The position numbers were made by a program, and so were the translations under genes. A stretch of DNA of 64,000 bases, taken from positions 1 through 64,000 of the forward strand of contig NZ_BCYP01000008.1 in the NCBI RefSeq assembly GCF_001598255.1, given 5' to 3'. Below, piece after piece: positions 1 through 8,870 of this stretch; position 1 is the stretch's first letter; each line of letters opens with the position of its first letter. Source of the DNA: Mitsuaria chitosanitabida ATCC BAA-476 = NBRC 102408. GTDB lineage: Bacteria > Pseudomonadota > Gammaproteobacteria > Burkholderiales > Burkholderiaceae_C. A model generated the notes under the pieces. That model did not search any database. It was not told the origin of the DNA and saw only the letters and a program-made list of their open reading frames with translations.

Positions 1-3000
1 ATCGACGCGCGGCGCGATCTGCTGCTGCAGTCCACCGACATCCAGAACCTGAACCCCTATCTGAAGTGGCAGGTGGTCGAAGGGAACACGACGAAGCGAT
101 TCGAGTTCCAACCACCGGGCAGCGCGATACGTCTCAAGCCGGAGCAGGTGCGTGTGTTGTGGCGGGTCACTGCGTCCTCGGAAGGGTGGTACAGCCCTTG
201 GGGAAGCGATGCGACGGACTCGCTGGAGCCGTTCGTCAAGGTCTTCGGCGAAGGCGCGAGCGGGTTCTCGCCGGATACCTACAACCGCAAGCTGCTGCTG
301 CCCTCGGCCCGATATCCCCATGAGAAGTTCGGACGCTATCTCGGCGGATTCGGGGGCGACCTGAGCGGCATGGGCGATCGCGCGTTCGTGTGGCGCCGCA
401 GCGGCGATGCCGATGGGGTCGCGGGCGCCCACTACCCGGCGACCGATCCCGTCTGGGCCGACTTCCAAGTGACGCCGGGCGACGACGTCGCGCTCGACGC
501 GGCGATGGCGCAGTTCTACGCCGACGCCAACTCGCGGCTGGTGGAGGACTTCACCGCGATCAGGGTCACGCAGTTCACGCCGGGCGTGCGAGCGACGCAA
601 AGCGCGGCGGGCCGGATGATCGTCGGCGGCCAACTGCTCGTGGCGGGCACGGCGAAGATCCTCAATCAGATGAGCCAGATCATCGGGCGCGATGGCGTGG
701 ACATCCGTTCGGCGTCGATCGACAACCAGACCCAGCGGGTCCAGGTCACGGCGACGGTCCATGAGGAGGCCTACCGGACCTTCAACAGGGGCACGCATAT
801 CCCCAACACGGGCTTCGAGTACGCGGCCTCGTCCCATGAGGTGCCCGCCGAGGTTCCGGTGTACCTGCCCGTGCCGCGGATGCGCGACCCGCAGTCCGCC
901 GATTCGCCGCAGGCGCGGCAGGCTGCGGGCGCCGTCAGTGGGGAAGGCGGGGCGTGGCAGCAGCACAGCGCGTCGACCTCGACCGTGCGTGCCGCGGCGA
1001 TCGGCTCGGTGGACGCGAGTGGGGAGATCGCTCCGCAGGCGCTGGCGTCCCATGCGATCGCGGATGTCGACGTGGATGGCGGACTGCGCGTCCGCGAGGT
1101 GGCGCGGCTGGACCGCACGAGCGTCCGAGCCGTGGAGCGCGGACCGGTGAACGGACAGCCGACGTCCCCGCTGAACAACTGGGATCCCGCCGGCCCGAAC
1201 CGACTGAACATGGCTGAGGTTCAAGGGCGCTTGCGAGCCGTTCAGGTCACGCTCACGCTGCCGCGCAACAGCCTGTTCCTGCTGCGGACCGACCCGCGTG
1301 CGGGCTACCTGGTGGAGACGGATCCGCGCTTCGCCCACTACCGGGACTGGCTGTCGAGCGACTACCTGCTCAGGCAGATGGCGGCGGACCCGGCGACGGC
1401 GCAGAAGCGGCTGGGTGACGGCTTCTACGAGCAGCGTCTGGTGCGTGAGCAGATCGGCAAGTTGACGGGGTCGACCTTCCTGGAGGGCTACGCGAGCGAC
1501 GAGGAGATGTACCGCGCATTGATGACCCACGGCGCGACCTATGCCAAGGCGCATCAGCTGCGTCCAGGCGTCGCACTGACGGCGGAGCAGGTGGCCGCGC
1601 TGACGACCGATCTGGTGTGGCTGGTCGAGCAGACGGTGACGCTGGCGGACGGCTCGACGCAGCGCGTGCTGGTGCCGCAGGTCTACCTGCTGCCGCGCGA
1701 TGGCGACCTTCTGGGCACCGGCGCCTTGATCGCCGGACGGCGAGTGGACATCGCGCTGAGCGGCGCGCTGGAGAACAACGGGGACCTGCGGGCGTCGGAG
1801 ACGCTCAAGGCGACGGCGCAGAGCATCGTCAACGACGGCAGCATGCGCGGCGCGAGCCTGGCGCTGTCGGCGCGGGAGGACCTGCGCACCATGGGGGGCG
1901 AACTGACGGCGACGGGCTCGATGAGCTTGGCGGCCGGCCGTGATCTGGTGATCGCGAGCACGACGGCCAGCGCGAGCACGCACACGAGCCAGCGCACCGT
2001 GCTGGACCGTGTGGCGACGCTGTCGGCGGGTGGCGTGATGGTGCTGAGCGCGGGGCAGGACGTGGTGCTGGACGCGGCGCGCCTCCAGCAGACCGGGGCC
2101 GACGGCGGCGTGCTGGTGCAGGCGGGGCGGGACCTGATGCTCGGCACGGTGCGGACCACCAGCAGCGACAAGCTGCGCTTCGACGCCGACAACCACATGA
2201 ACCGCGCGAGCTCGCGGGAGGTCGGGACCTCGATCCAGGCGAAGGGGCCGGTGGTGCTCAGGGCGGGGCAGTACCTGGTGGCCCAGGGCGCGTCGGTGAC
2301 GAGCCAGGGCGCGGTGCAGCTCGACGCCAAGCGGGACCTGCAACTGCTGGCGGCGCAGGCCACGGAGTCCATCGACGACGCGAGCAGGCACACCGAGAAG
2401 GGCTTCCTGAAGTCGACCACGACCAGCAGCGCGCTGCAGCTGGAGCGCGCGACCGCGCTGGGCACGACGATCTCGGGCCGGACCGTGGTGGCGACGGCGG
2501 GGCGGGACCTGCTGGTCAGGGGCTCGAACGTGGTGTCGGATGAAGGGACGATCCTGAAGGCGGAGCGGGACGTGAGCATCGAGAGCGCTCGCGACTCCGC
2601 TCATCGCAGTGAGGACCGTCAACAGGTCACGCGGGGCGTGATGGGGACGGGCGGCGGTTTCACCATCGGCACGCGGGATCGGCGCAGTGGGCTCGATCAG
2701 GTGCAGGAGACGGCCGTCGGTTCGACGATCGGCAGCGTCGGCGGCAACGTGACCATCGTGGCCGGGCGCACGTACTCGCAGCTCGGGTCGGTGCTGGAGG
2801 CGCCTGGAGGTGAGGTCGGTGTACTGGCCAAGCGCATCGTGATCGATGGCGTCGAGGTGAGCGACAAGGAGGTGCAGAGCACGCTCTTCCGGCAGCGCGG
2901 GCTGTCGGTGTCGGTGGGGGCGCCGGCGCTGAGCGCGCTCGGGGACACAGGGCGGATGCTCGGGAACATCGGTCAGGTCGGCGATGCGCGGATGCAGGCA

Positions 3001-6000
3001 CTGGGCGTGGCCGCCGCCGCGGTCAAGGCCCGGGACGCGGCGAACGCGTTGGCGCAGGCCAAGGCGGGCGGTGGCGTGTCGGTCGGTGTCTCGGTGGGAT
3101 CGAGCCAATCGCTCGACCGTGTCGAGACGACCACGACGAAACATCAGGCCAGCGCGATCACCGCGGGCGGCAACGTGACCTTGATCGCCACGGGCGACGG
3201 CAAGGACAGCAGCATCTCGGTCCGCGGCTCGGACCTGACGTCGGGGGGAAGGCTGACGGTTCTGGCGGATGGCAAGGTGTCGCTGACGTCGTCGCAGGAG
3301 CTGCTCAGGCAGCGCAGCGAGAGCTCGTCGAGCAGCGCGGCGGCGGGTGTCGCGATGAACCTGGGGTCGCGCGGCGCCTCCGTGGGACTGACCGCCAGCG
3401 GCAGCCTGGCGCGCGGTGGGGATGACCGCGATGACGTGGTCCAGCGCAACACGCATCTGCGAGGGCAGCTGGTGAACGTCGAGTCCGGCGACGACATGGC
3501 CCTCAAGGGGGCGGTGATCGCGGGGGAGCGGGTCAAGGTCAAGTCGGACGGCAGGTTGGACATCGCGAGCTTGCAGGACACGAGCAGGTTCCACAGCGAC
3601 GGCAAGCAGGTGGGCGGCAGCGTGACGATGGGCACGGGCGTCAGCGGCAACGCGAGCTACGGGCAGAGCAAGGTCAACAGCGACTACGCGAGCGTCAACG
3701 AGCAGAGCGGGATTCGCGCCGGCAGCGGTGGGTTCCAGGTCGACGTGAAGGGCGAAACGAACCTGAAGGGCGGCGCGATCACCAGCACGCAAGCGGCGGT
3801 CGACGCGGGCGCGAACAGGTTCAAAACGGGCAGCTTGGCGCTCAGCGACATCGAGAACAAGGCCGACTACAGGGGCTTGAGCTTCGCGGCGTCCGGCGGG
3901 CTCTCGTCGGACAAGCGCAGCACCGAGGAGATCAAGAAGGACAACGACGCGATCAAGTCGGCGCAGGCGAACGGGCAGTACACGTGGTCGCCGATGTCCA
4001 CCGGCCAGGCGCAGCAGCCGGGGCAACCGCAGGCGCAGGCGAACTCGTTCGGGTTCGGGGAGAGCAGCGGCCACGCGAGCAGCACGACGAAGGCGGGGAT
4101 CAGTGGCATCGCGGGGAATCAGGCGGCACGCACTGGGGATGCCGAGTCGGGGATCAAGCAGACCTTCGACAAGGAGAAGGTCCAGCAGGACATCCAGGCG
4201 CAGGTGGCGATTACGCAGACGTTTGGGAAAGAGGCGGCGAAGCAGATTGGTGAGTTTGCGGACACGCAATTGCTAAAGGCCGCCAAGCTGCGCGCAGAAG
4301 CCTCCGCAGCAACGGACACCCGCAGCCACGCGGACCTGAAGGCCCAAGCCGAGGCGCTGGAGAAGCAGTGGGGGCCGCAGGGCGCGGGGCGGATTGCTGC
4401 GCATGCCGTCCTCGGCGGCTTGACAGGCAATCTCGCCGGAGCGGGAGGTGCTGCCGTCGGTACGGCGGCTGGACCGCAAGTGCAGGCTGCACTCCAGAAG
4501 GCAGGCCTCGAAGACTCGCTCGTCAATTCCCTGACGACCTTGGCAGGCAGCGCGGCGGGCGCGGCGGTCGGAGGTATTGCGGGGGGCGGTACGGCATTCA
4601 ACGAGGTAACCAATAACTATCTCAGCCACCAGCAAGTCAATCAAATGCTGGAGGAGCTGCGGAAGGCAACCAGCCAAGAGGCCCGCGATAAGGTCTTCAA
4701 GGAGTATGCGCAACTGAGCCGTACACAGAGCCTGGAACTTGCGAACTGTCGCGGCCAAGCCTGTGATGAGGCTAAGCGCGATATTAAGGACGGGCGCGCA
4801 TCGCTCGATGCGAACGGCAAGGAGATCGCAAGGCTCGCTAGCTGGTTGAACGACCAGAAGCAAGAAATTCTGAATCGTCAGGTCGAGGACGGTTTCACGC
4901 TGAAGACCCAGATGGAGTTCAACGCTTGGGCCACGAATCGCGTGCAAACCTATCGGGGGATGAATCTCTCACCGCCGGTGATGAACGCGATCGAGTTTGG
5001 GGCGGCCTGCACCACCGCTGCTTGCGTTCAGACCCAGTATGAGAGGCTCCGCGATATGCAGAGCAAGGCATCGGGACAGGATGTGAAAGCGATTGCGCTT
5101 GAAATCGGGTTCCTGCAGGGGCGTATTCAGTCATACGGCGATTGCTTAAAGAACACAACCTGTTCCGGTATTGCGGTTGCAGGTGGAGTTCTTGCTGGTG
5201 TGGCTTCGGCGCGAGGAGCGCTGAGTGAGTCGACCGTATCAAAACCTGGATCAGCCGAACTTTCTGGGGGGAACTACGCCGGGAAGACTCCAAACAAGCC
5301 CTTTTCTGCGGGTGCCTGCTCGTTCCGTGGCGACATGGAGGTCAAGACTGCGGACGGCTTCAAGGCAATTGAGAATGTTCGGCCGAATGATTGGGTTTTG
5401 TCGAAGGATGAGCGGAGCGGAGTGGTTGCATATAAAAGAGTGCTTGCTCAATACAGCAATCCATATAACGAAACCGTGTATGTGTCGGTCATTTCTCCAA
5501 ACGGAAGCTCTCAGATCCTTGTTTCAAACAGGATTCACCCGTTCTTTGTGATAACTCCTGTCGGAGAGTCGGCGCCGCCTTCGTCAGAAGGTCATTATTA
5601 TGGCGGGGACGTTGAGCGCGGGGCGTGGGTCGATGCCCAGAATCTCAAGCGAGGTTTCATTCTGTATGACTCTGCCGGCCGAATGCAGATCGTGCATTCT
5701 GTTCGCATCACCTCGAGGCCATTGCGCGCCTTCAATCTAGAAGTTGATGGATTTCACACCTACTTTGTTAGGGGGGCGGAGGGCGTTGAGGCCTTGTGGG
5801 TGCACAATAGTTGCTATGACGCCTTGCCCAGTAGAGCTCGCCCGACTGGAAAATCTACAGCTGATGGGCGAACTCTTTATACCTTCACGGACGACACGGG
5901 AAAGCAAGTTTCTGTTTATCAGGGTGTAGATGGAAGATATTATGATCCAACGGTATATGCGCCAAACGGTAAGAATAGGGCGAACGGGGCGTCCGGGGCT

Positions 6001-6390
6001 ATTACGGTTGGTCCAGGTGCGATGCCGGATAAGAATGAGATTCGCGCCGGGGAGGGGCTTTCGCAGCAGCTTGGTTTGCCGGTGGAGCATTTGCGTACAG
6101 CGAACTCGGAAGGGGTCTTTGGGCAAAGGACCGCGGACCTCAATGTTCCGGGGGTGGGGCGGGTTGATGTCTATACTCCAGAAACGACGAACCCAAATGC
6201 GATTGTTCGTGCAATTGAGAGAAAGCGGGATCAAGCGGATTCGATGCTTGTGCAGATTGATATTTCCGATATCGAAATGCGGGCGATTGCTCAGCGAATT
6301 TGGGGTAAGCCGACGACTTCACACGTGAACGTGATCTTCTTCCAGCGATCCGATGGAGTTATTGTACGATTTGATAGGGAAAGGAAGTGA
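1..6390 (+). CDS. CdiA/FhaB-like hemagglutinin with Hint domain and C-terminal toxin (5' truncated by window)
   Basis: The frame is open from base 1 with no start, so the N-terminal secretion (TPS) domain lies outside the window; about 2,129 residues are visible. Residues about 500-1400 are filamentous-hemagglutinin repeats (recurring A/V-G-R-D-L patterns). A Gly/Ala-rich helical stretch and an NEVTNNYL segment at about residues 1460-1545 take the place of the VENN pretoxin region. A Hint domain follows at about residues 1771-1936: it opens with GACSFRGD and closes with WVHN followed by S, as in autoprocessing PT-HINT domains. The last ~190 residues are a separate tip with NEIRAGEGL, RTADLN, VDVYTP and IERKRDQA, resembling CdiA-CT tRNases of the B. 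pseudomallei E479 type (PD-(D/E)XK-like fold). Inferred role: contact-dependent inhibition effector exported by a CdiB partner. Codon use shifts to lower GC from about 5.1 kb, as expected for a swapped tip. The toxin class is a motif-level guess. Confidence 0.9.
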   Translation: MDARRDLLLQSTDIQNLNPYLKWQVVEGNTTKRFEFQPPGSAIRLKPEQVRVLWRVTASSEGWYSPWGSDATDSLEPFVKVFGEGASGFSPDTYNRKLLLPSARYPHEKFGRYLGGFGGDLSGMGDRAFVWRRSGDADGVAGAHYPATDPVWADFQVTPGDDVALDAAMAQFYADANSRLVEDFTAIRVTQFTPGVRATQSAAGRMIVGGQLLVAGTAKILNQMSQIIGRDGVDIRSASIDNQTQRVQVTATVHEEAYRTFNRGTHIPNTGFEYAASSHEVPAEVPVYLPVPRMRDPQSADSPQARQAAGAVSGEGGAWQQHSASTSTVRAAAIGSVDASGEIAPQALASHAIADVDVDGGLRVREVARLDRTSVRAVERGPVNGQPTSPLNNWDPAGPNRLNMAEVQGRLRAVQVTLTLPRNSLFLLRTDPRAGYLVETDPRFAHYRDWLSSDYLLRQMAADPATAQKRLGDGFYEQRLVREQIGKLTGSTFLEGYASDEEMYRALMTHGATYAKAHQLRPGVALTAEQVAALTTDLVWLVEQTVTLADGSTQRVLVPQVYLLPRDGDLLGTGALIAGRRVDIALSGALENNGDLRASETLKATAQSIVNDGSMRGASLALSAREDLRTMGGELTATGSMSLAAGRDLVIASTTASASTHTSQRTVLDRVATLSAGGVMVLSAGQDVVLDAARLQQTGADGGVLVQAGRDLMLGTVRTTSSDKLRFDADNHMNRASSREVGTSIQAKGPVVLRAGQYLVAQGASVTSQGAVQLDAKRDLQLLAAQATESIDDASRHTEKGFLKSTTTSSALQLERATALGTTISGRTVVATAGRDLLVRGSNVVSDEGTILKAERDVSIESARDSAHRSEDRQQVTRGVMGTGGGFTIGTRDRRSGLDQVQETAVGSTIGSVGGNVTIVAGRTYSQLGSVLEAPGGEVGVLAKRIVIDGVEVSDKEVQSTLFRQRGLSVSVGAPALSALGDTGRMLGNIGQVGDARMQALGVAAAAVKARDAANALAQAKAGGGVSVGVSVGSSQSLDRVETTTTKHQASAITAGGNVTLIATGDGKDSSISVRGSDLTSGGRLTVLADGKVSLTSSQELLRQRSESSSSSAAAGVAMNLGSRGASVGLTASGSLARGGDDRDDVVQRNTHLRGQLVNVESGDDMALKGAVIAGERVKVKSDGRLDIASLQDTSRFHSDGKQVGGSVTMGTGVSGNASYGQSKVNSDYASVNEQSGIRAGSGGFQVDVKGETNLKGGAITSTQAAVDAGANRFKTGSLALSDIENKADYRGLSFAASGGLSSDKRSTEEIKKDNDAIKSAQANGQYTWSPMSTGQAQQPGQPQAQANSFGFGESSGHASSTTKAGISGIAGNQAARTGDAESGIKQTFDKEKVQQDIQAQVAITQTFGKEAAKQIGEFADTQLLKAAKLRAEASAATDTRSHADLKAQAEALEKQWGPQGAGRIAAHAVLGGLTGNLAGAGGAAVGTAAGPQVQAALQKAGLEDSLVNSLTTLAGSAAGAAVGGIAGGGTAFNEVTNNYLSHQQVNQMLEELRKATSQEARDKVFKEYAQLSRTQSLELANCRGQACDEAKRDIKDGRASLDANGKEIARLASWLNDQKQEILNRQVEDGFTLKTQMEFNAWATNRVQTYRGMNLSPPVMNAIEFGAACTTAACVQTQYERLRDMQSKASGQDVKAIALEIGFLQGRIQSYGDCLKNTTCSGIAVAGGVLAGVASARGALSESTVSKPGSAELSGGNYAGKTPNKPFSAGACSFRGDMEVKTADGFKAIENVRPNDWVLSKDERSGVVAYKRVLAQYSNPYNETVYVSVISPNGSSQILVSNRIHPFFVITPVGESAPPSSEGHYYGGDVERGAWVDAQNLKRGFILYDSAGRMQIVHSVRITSRPLRAFNLEVDGFHTYFVRGAEGVEALWVHNSCYDALPSRARPTGKSTADGRTLYTFTDDTGKQVSVYQGVDGRYYDPTVYAPNGKNRANGASGAITVGPGAMPDKNEIRAGEGLSQQLGLPVEHLRTANSEGVFGQRTADLNVPGVGRVDVYTPETTNPNAIVRAIERKRDQADSMLVQIDISDIEMRAIAQRIWGKPTTSHVNVIFFQRSDGVIVRFDRERK
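5311..5808 (+). other. Hint (PT-HINT) autoprocessing domain inside the CdiA-like protein
   Basis: The domain begins with Cys in GACSFRGDMEV and contains the block SNRIHPFFVI. It ends with HTYFVRGAEGV and a terminal His-Asn followed by Ser, the residues needed for Hint-type peptide-bond cleavage. Such domains precede polymorphic toxin tips and are thought to release them. Hint domains are less usual than the plain VENN junction in CdiA proteins. Confidence 0.8.
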
Positions 6391-6393
6391 TTT

Positions 6394-6678
6394 GTGCCAA
6401 AGTTTGCCTGTAATTGTGGGTACGTTATGAACCTCTCTGTGGGAACCCCTCCTTATGAGCTCCTTTTGATATCGGAGGCATGCATTGAGGAGATTGGGGG
6501 GCGACTGGAAGACGGGCTGACTTCCGACGAGTTCTACTCAATGATTGATTCCCAGAAGGTTGATGTCTATCGCTGTCCGAAATGTGATCGAGTTCATATT
6601 GATCAAGGAGGAGGTCTGTTTGATGCTTATCGGAGAGAGGTTGATATTCGCAATGAAGAAGAAGGAGGGGTGGAGTGA
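6394..6678 (+). CDS. Putative cognate immunity protein with zinc-ribbon cysteines
   Basis: GTG start, 94 aa, beginning 3 nt after the toxin stop codon. The ribosome-binding sequence AAGGAAG lies inside the last toxin codons, so translation is probably coupled. Two Cys pairs, CNC near residues 6-8 and CPKC near residues 60-63, suggest a small zinc-binding fold. No signal peptide or membrane segment is visible, so it should be cytoplasmic. Position directly behind a CdiA-type toxin is the classic place for the immunity gene, and base composition matches the toxin tip. The role is inferred from position; no immunity family is assigned with confidence. Confidence 0.75.
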   Translation: MPKFACNCGYVMNLSVGTPPYELLLISEACIEEIGGRLEDGLTSDEFYSMIDSQKVDVYRCPKCDRVHIDQGGGLFDAYRREVDIRNEEEGGVE

Positions 6679-6792
6679 GATTCCCCATTTTCTGACGACT
6701 GGTGATATGTCCAAGATGATGGCTATTGATGGTGGTTCAATAGATCTAATGTCCGCGGCGTGCGAGGTATAGGCTTGATGGGGAATTTACTT

Positions 6793-6837
6793 CAGATCGG
6801 CAAGCTGACGGGCTCGACCTTTCTGGAGGGCTACGCG
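6793..6837 (+). repeat. 45-bp partial copy of an internal cdiA segment
   Basis: This segment encodes QIGKLTGSTFLEGYA, the same 15 residues as positions 1450-1494 of the large hemagglutinin gene, with only three synonymous differences (ttg/ctg, ggg/ggc, ttc/ttt). It is more GC-rich than its surroundings and is not part of a recognisable gene here. Displaced cdiA fragments in front of immunity genes are typical scars of orphan toxin-immunity cassettes. Confidence 0.85.
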
Positions 6838-6863
6838 ATGACTTCTTTCTTAATTAGGTTTGT

Positions 6864-7202
6864 ATGCAAATATTTCCGAATGTTGACTCTAGGGTTGATG
6901 AGGATTGGATTGTTAAGGAGTTTTTTAACTACATTTCTGAGGAGGATTTTGTTGGTTGTGTGAGTAGCATCGTCAATAGAGATGGGTGTGTGTTGGATGA
7001 GGAATATTGCCTGTTCCCTGATTTAAGTCCAGATGGAGACTTTGTGGGTGTGAAGGTGGGAACTTTTGGGAATGAGCGGATATATTCTGAGGCGGAGTTT
7101 TTGGTGTTCTTTAGAGCGGCGTGTGGGCGCTACTCGGAGAAGCACCCAGAGGTTGCTGCCGCAATTTCTGGGCTCCTTTCTAGCATGTCTTGGGATGCTT
7201 GA
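6864..7202 (+). CDS. CdiI-like orphan immunity protein
   Basis: A 112-aa acidic cytoplasmic protein starting MQIFPNVDSRVDEDWIV. The pattern (F..D.R..E.WI..EFF at the N-terminus, CLFPDL in the middle, FFRAACGRYSEKHPE near the C-terminus) resembles the CdiI immunity family annotated as ribonuclease-toxin immunity proteins, known for pairing with RNase A-like CdiA tips. No matching toxin lies next to it; it follows the displaced 45-bp cdiA fragment, so it is probably an orphan immunity gene kept after loss of its toxin. The Shine-Dalgarno signal is weak. A degraded copy of its 3' end occurs at 8871-8954. The family call is from memory of the pattern. Confidence 0.7.
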   Translation: MQIFPNVDSRVDEDWIVKEFFNYISEEDFVGCVSSIVNRDGCVLDEEYCLFPDLSPDGDFVGVKVGTFGNERIYSEAEFLVFFRAACGRYSEKHPEVAAAISGLLSSMSWDA

Positions 7203-7431
7203 TTCGTAGGAGCTTATGTATTGGAGATCCTGGTCCTCTCTTGGGAATGAGAGGAGGATTTGTCGCGTATTCGGGTTTGGAGTCTCCCAGAAGTATCTGC
7301 TGATCTTGCGAGTTTTAAAAATCAAAGGGGCGTTTGGGTTAAATGATTCTTGCAAATGCTGCGATGAAAGCGCATTTGAGTGACGGCGGTGATCTTCTGA
7401 ATTCCCCACTCTCGGATGAGCTTGCGGAAAT
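7203..7431. other. Low-GC spacer with no secure gene
   Basis: No recognisable gene. Short open stretches exist, for example 7343-7441 (32 codons, starting MILANAAMKAH) whose ATG overlaps the TGA of a preceding short open frame. Neither has a convincing ribosome-binding site. They may be debris of earlier immunity or toxin genes. Confidence 0.4.
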
Positions 7432-7590
7432 ATGGTGCTGAACTACTGCGTCTTCGACTCGTTGGTCGAAGTACGGGCCATGACTGCCGACTGGCTTCAA
7501 CGCCACAACGACCAGCGACCTCATGAAGCGACGGGACGGGTGCCACCGGTCGAGTACTGTATGAAACGATTCCCTGACCTCTACTTCTGA
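7432..7590 (+). pseudogene. IS3-family transposase (OrfB) C-terminal relic
   Basis: The 52 codons from ATG 7432 to TGA 7590 read like the C-terminal end of an IS3-type DDE transposase. Diagnostic parts are VFDSLVEVRAMTADWLQRHN and the following DQRPHEATGRVPPVEY, equivalent to the family's conserved NxxRPHxALGxxxP segment. The catalytic DDE residues and all upstream parts are missing, and no inverted repeats are recognisable. It is a decayed remnant that marks past IS activity in the immunity-gene region. Confidence 0.8.
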
Positions 7591-7658
7591 CTGGCACAGG
7601 AAATCAACGGGGCTTCAGAATCCGGCTCCCGGGCCTAAGAGTCGCATGGTAATTAAGG

Positions 7659-7790
7659 ATGGCAAAGCTGCGGTTCTTCGAATTGGAGGCTAAGGTGGCG
7701 CTTGGATACTCTCTGGAGTTAGAGGGTGAACCCCGTGGAATGGGATCTGGTCCTTTCCGTTCTGTCTGGCTGCAAGGTAAGGGATATTGA
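7659..7790 (+). CDS. Small ORF of unknown function, possibly frameshifted
   Basis: A 43-codon frame begins MAKLRFFELEAKVALGYSLE, preceded by TAAGGAT-like sequence. It ends at TGA 7790. Directly after, another frame stays open through EYTKCSLWP and a third through PPIPLQKVSQLFREVLNPS up to about 7880. This suggests a single protein of about 75 residues broken by one or two small indels near 7785 and 7820. No family is recognised. It lies among immunity-like genes and may be a decaying member of that set. Confidence 0.35.
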   Translation: MAKLRFFELEAKVALGYSLELEGEPRGMGSGPFRSVWLQGKGY

Positions 7791-7881
7791 GTACACCAAG
7801 TGCAGTTTGTGGCCAAGCCCCCTATTCCTCTCCAGAAAGTTTCTCAATTATTCCGGGAAGTATTAAACCCTTCAAAATGCC

Positions 7882-8412
7882 ATGACCAGAAAAGTCGAAA
7901 TCGTATCCGATGTCTGGCTTGGGAGTGACGGCCAACGGCTGGTGATTCCCGTAGAAGGGACAGGTGTCGCAGCAGAAGACGCGCTCGCGCGGCGGGCCCA
8001 AGTTCTGGCTTTGGCGGAGCCCCGAAAGATTCTGGGGTGCGTTCTTACGCTAGACGATGGGACTGAGGTCAGCATTGACGCGCCGATGTTGCCCGCACTT
8101 CTTCCCGATCGATCTGGCATCCTTGGAATATTCCCACCATCTTGGTACATCAATGAGGCTGGTGACGATGTGTTTGGGTTCCCGAATAATGCGGCAGTTT
8201 TCAATGTCGACGGAACACTACGTTTTCAGGTGAATGTCGGGAAAGAGCTGATTCATCACATAGCATTGGTTTACGGAGTTCTAGACGGAAAATTTTCTGG
8301 CATGCTTGGCTTGCATGTGGCGTTTGGTGCTGATTGTCCCCCTGAGCAAATCTATGCACTGGACTCGGCGGTTCCTGGCTTGATTCCGACTTTGCATACG
8401 GTCCGATTTTGA
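7882..8412 (+). CDS. Hypothetical protein in immunity-gene array
   Basis: A 176-aa soluble protein starting MTRKVEIVSDVWLGSDGQ with no recognised domain. Codon use is intermediate between the high-GC core and the AT-richer spacers, and the frame is long and uninterrupted, so it is likely a real gene. After its stop the +1 frame stays open for about 20 codons (ESNDELGKIGTRLDEALLD, ending near 8470), which might be a frameshifted tail. Its place between an IS relic and another small gene downstream of a CdiA toxin makes an immunity role plausible but unproven. Confidence 0.6.
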   Translation: MTRKVEIVSDVWLGSDGQRLVIPVEGTGVAAEDALARRAQVLALAEPRKILGCVLTLDDGTEVSIDAPMLPALLPDRSGILGIFPPSWYINEAGDDVFGFPNNAAVFNVDGTLRFQVNVGKELIHHIALVYGVLDGKFSGMLGLHVAFGADCPPEQIYALDSAVPGLIPTLHTVRF

Positions 8413-8490
8413 GTCGAATGACGAATTGGGTAAGATTGGAACCCGCCTTGATGAAGCACTTCTTGACTAACTGTCATCTTCAAGCGAATT

Positions 8491-8841
8491 ATGGCTGGTG
8501 TTATATATTTTGGACTTGATGCGAATCCCGCTTGTGGGCAATCGGCTTACGGAGAGGGTTATGTGAATACTGCTCTCTACTGGGCGTTTTCGGATGCTCT
8601 GGAGAAGGTGCTTCTGCCGATATGTCCAGAGGAGTATGATGTAATTGTTGAGGCTAAGTATATGGGGATTATTAGCTTCATTGATCTTGATGCGCCTTCC
8701 TATTGCCGTGTTGTTGGCATTCTTCGAGACTTCTTTGGTCAGGTGTTGCCGGGTGAGAGCGAACTCAACGACGCAAAATGGGTCTGGGATAATGTTGGCG
8801 AACCGATGGTGAAAAGAGATAATCGGTACGCGCCCCCATGA
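8491..8841 (+). CDS. Hypothetical small acidic protein, immunity-like
   Basis: A 116-aa acidic protein starting MAGVIYFGLDANPACGQSAYG, with no signal peptide, membrane segment or recognised family. The low-GC composition matches the cargo region rather than the flanking genome. The Shine-Dalgarno sequence is poor (CAAGCGA). Size, acidity and position after other immunity candidates suggest another orphan immunity protein. That is an inference from context only. Confidence 0.5.
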   Translation: MAGVIYFGLDANPACGQSAYGEGYVNTALYWAFSDALEKVLLPICPEEYDVIVEAKYMGIISFIDLDAPSYCRVVGILRDFFGQVLPGESELNDAKWVWDNVGEPMVKRDNRYAPP

Positions 8842-8870
8842 GTTCGGCAGCGCGCTGGCAGTTTTGATAG

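Noticed and set aside
6545-6772. 75-codon frame overlapping the immunity candidate
   Set aside because: It overlaps the better supported 94-aa gene in another frame, lacks a ribosome-binding site and shows no family likeness.
6760-6963. Hydrophobic 67-codon frame containing the cdiA fragment
   Set aside because: Beyond the 15 residues copied from cdiA the frame is an out-of-phase reading of the CdiI-like gene start; it is not a membrane protein gene.
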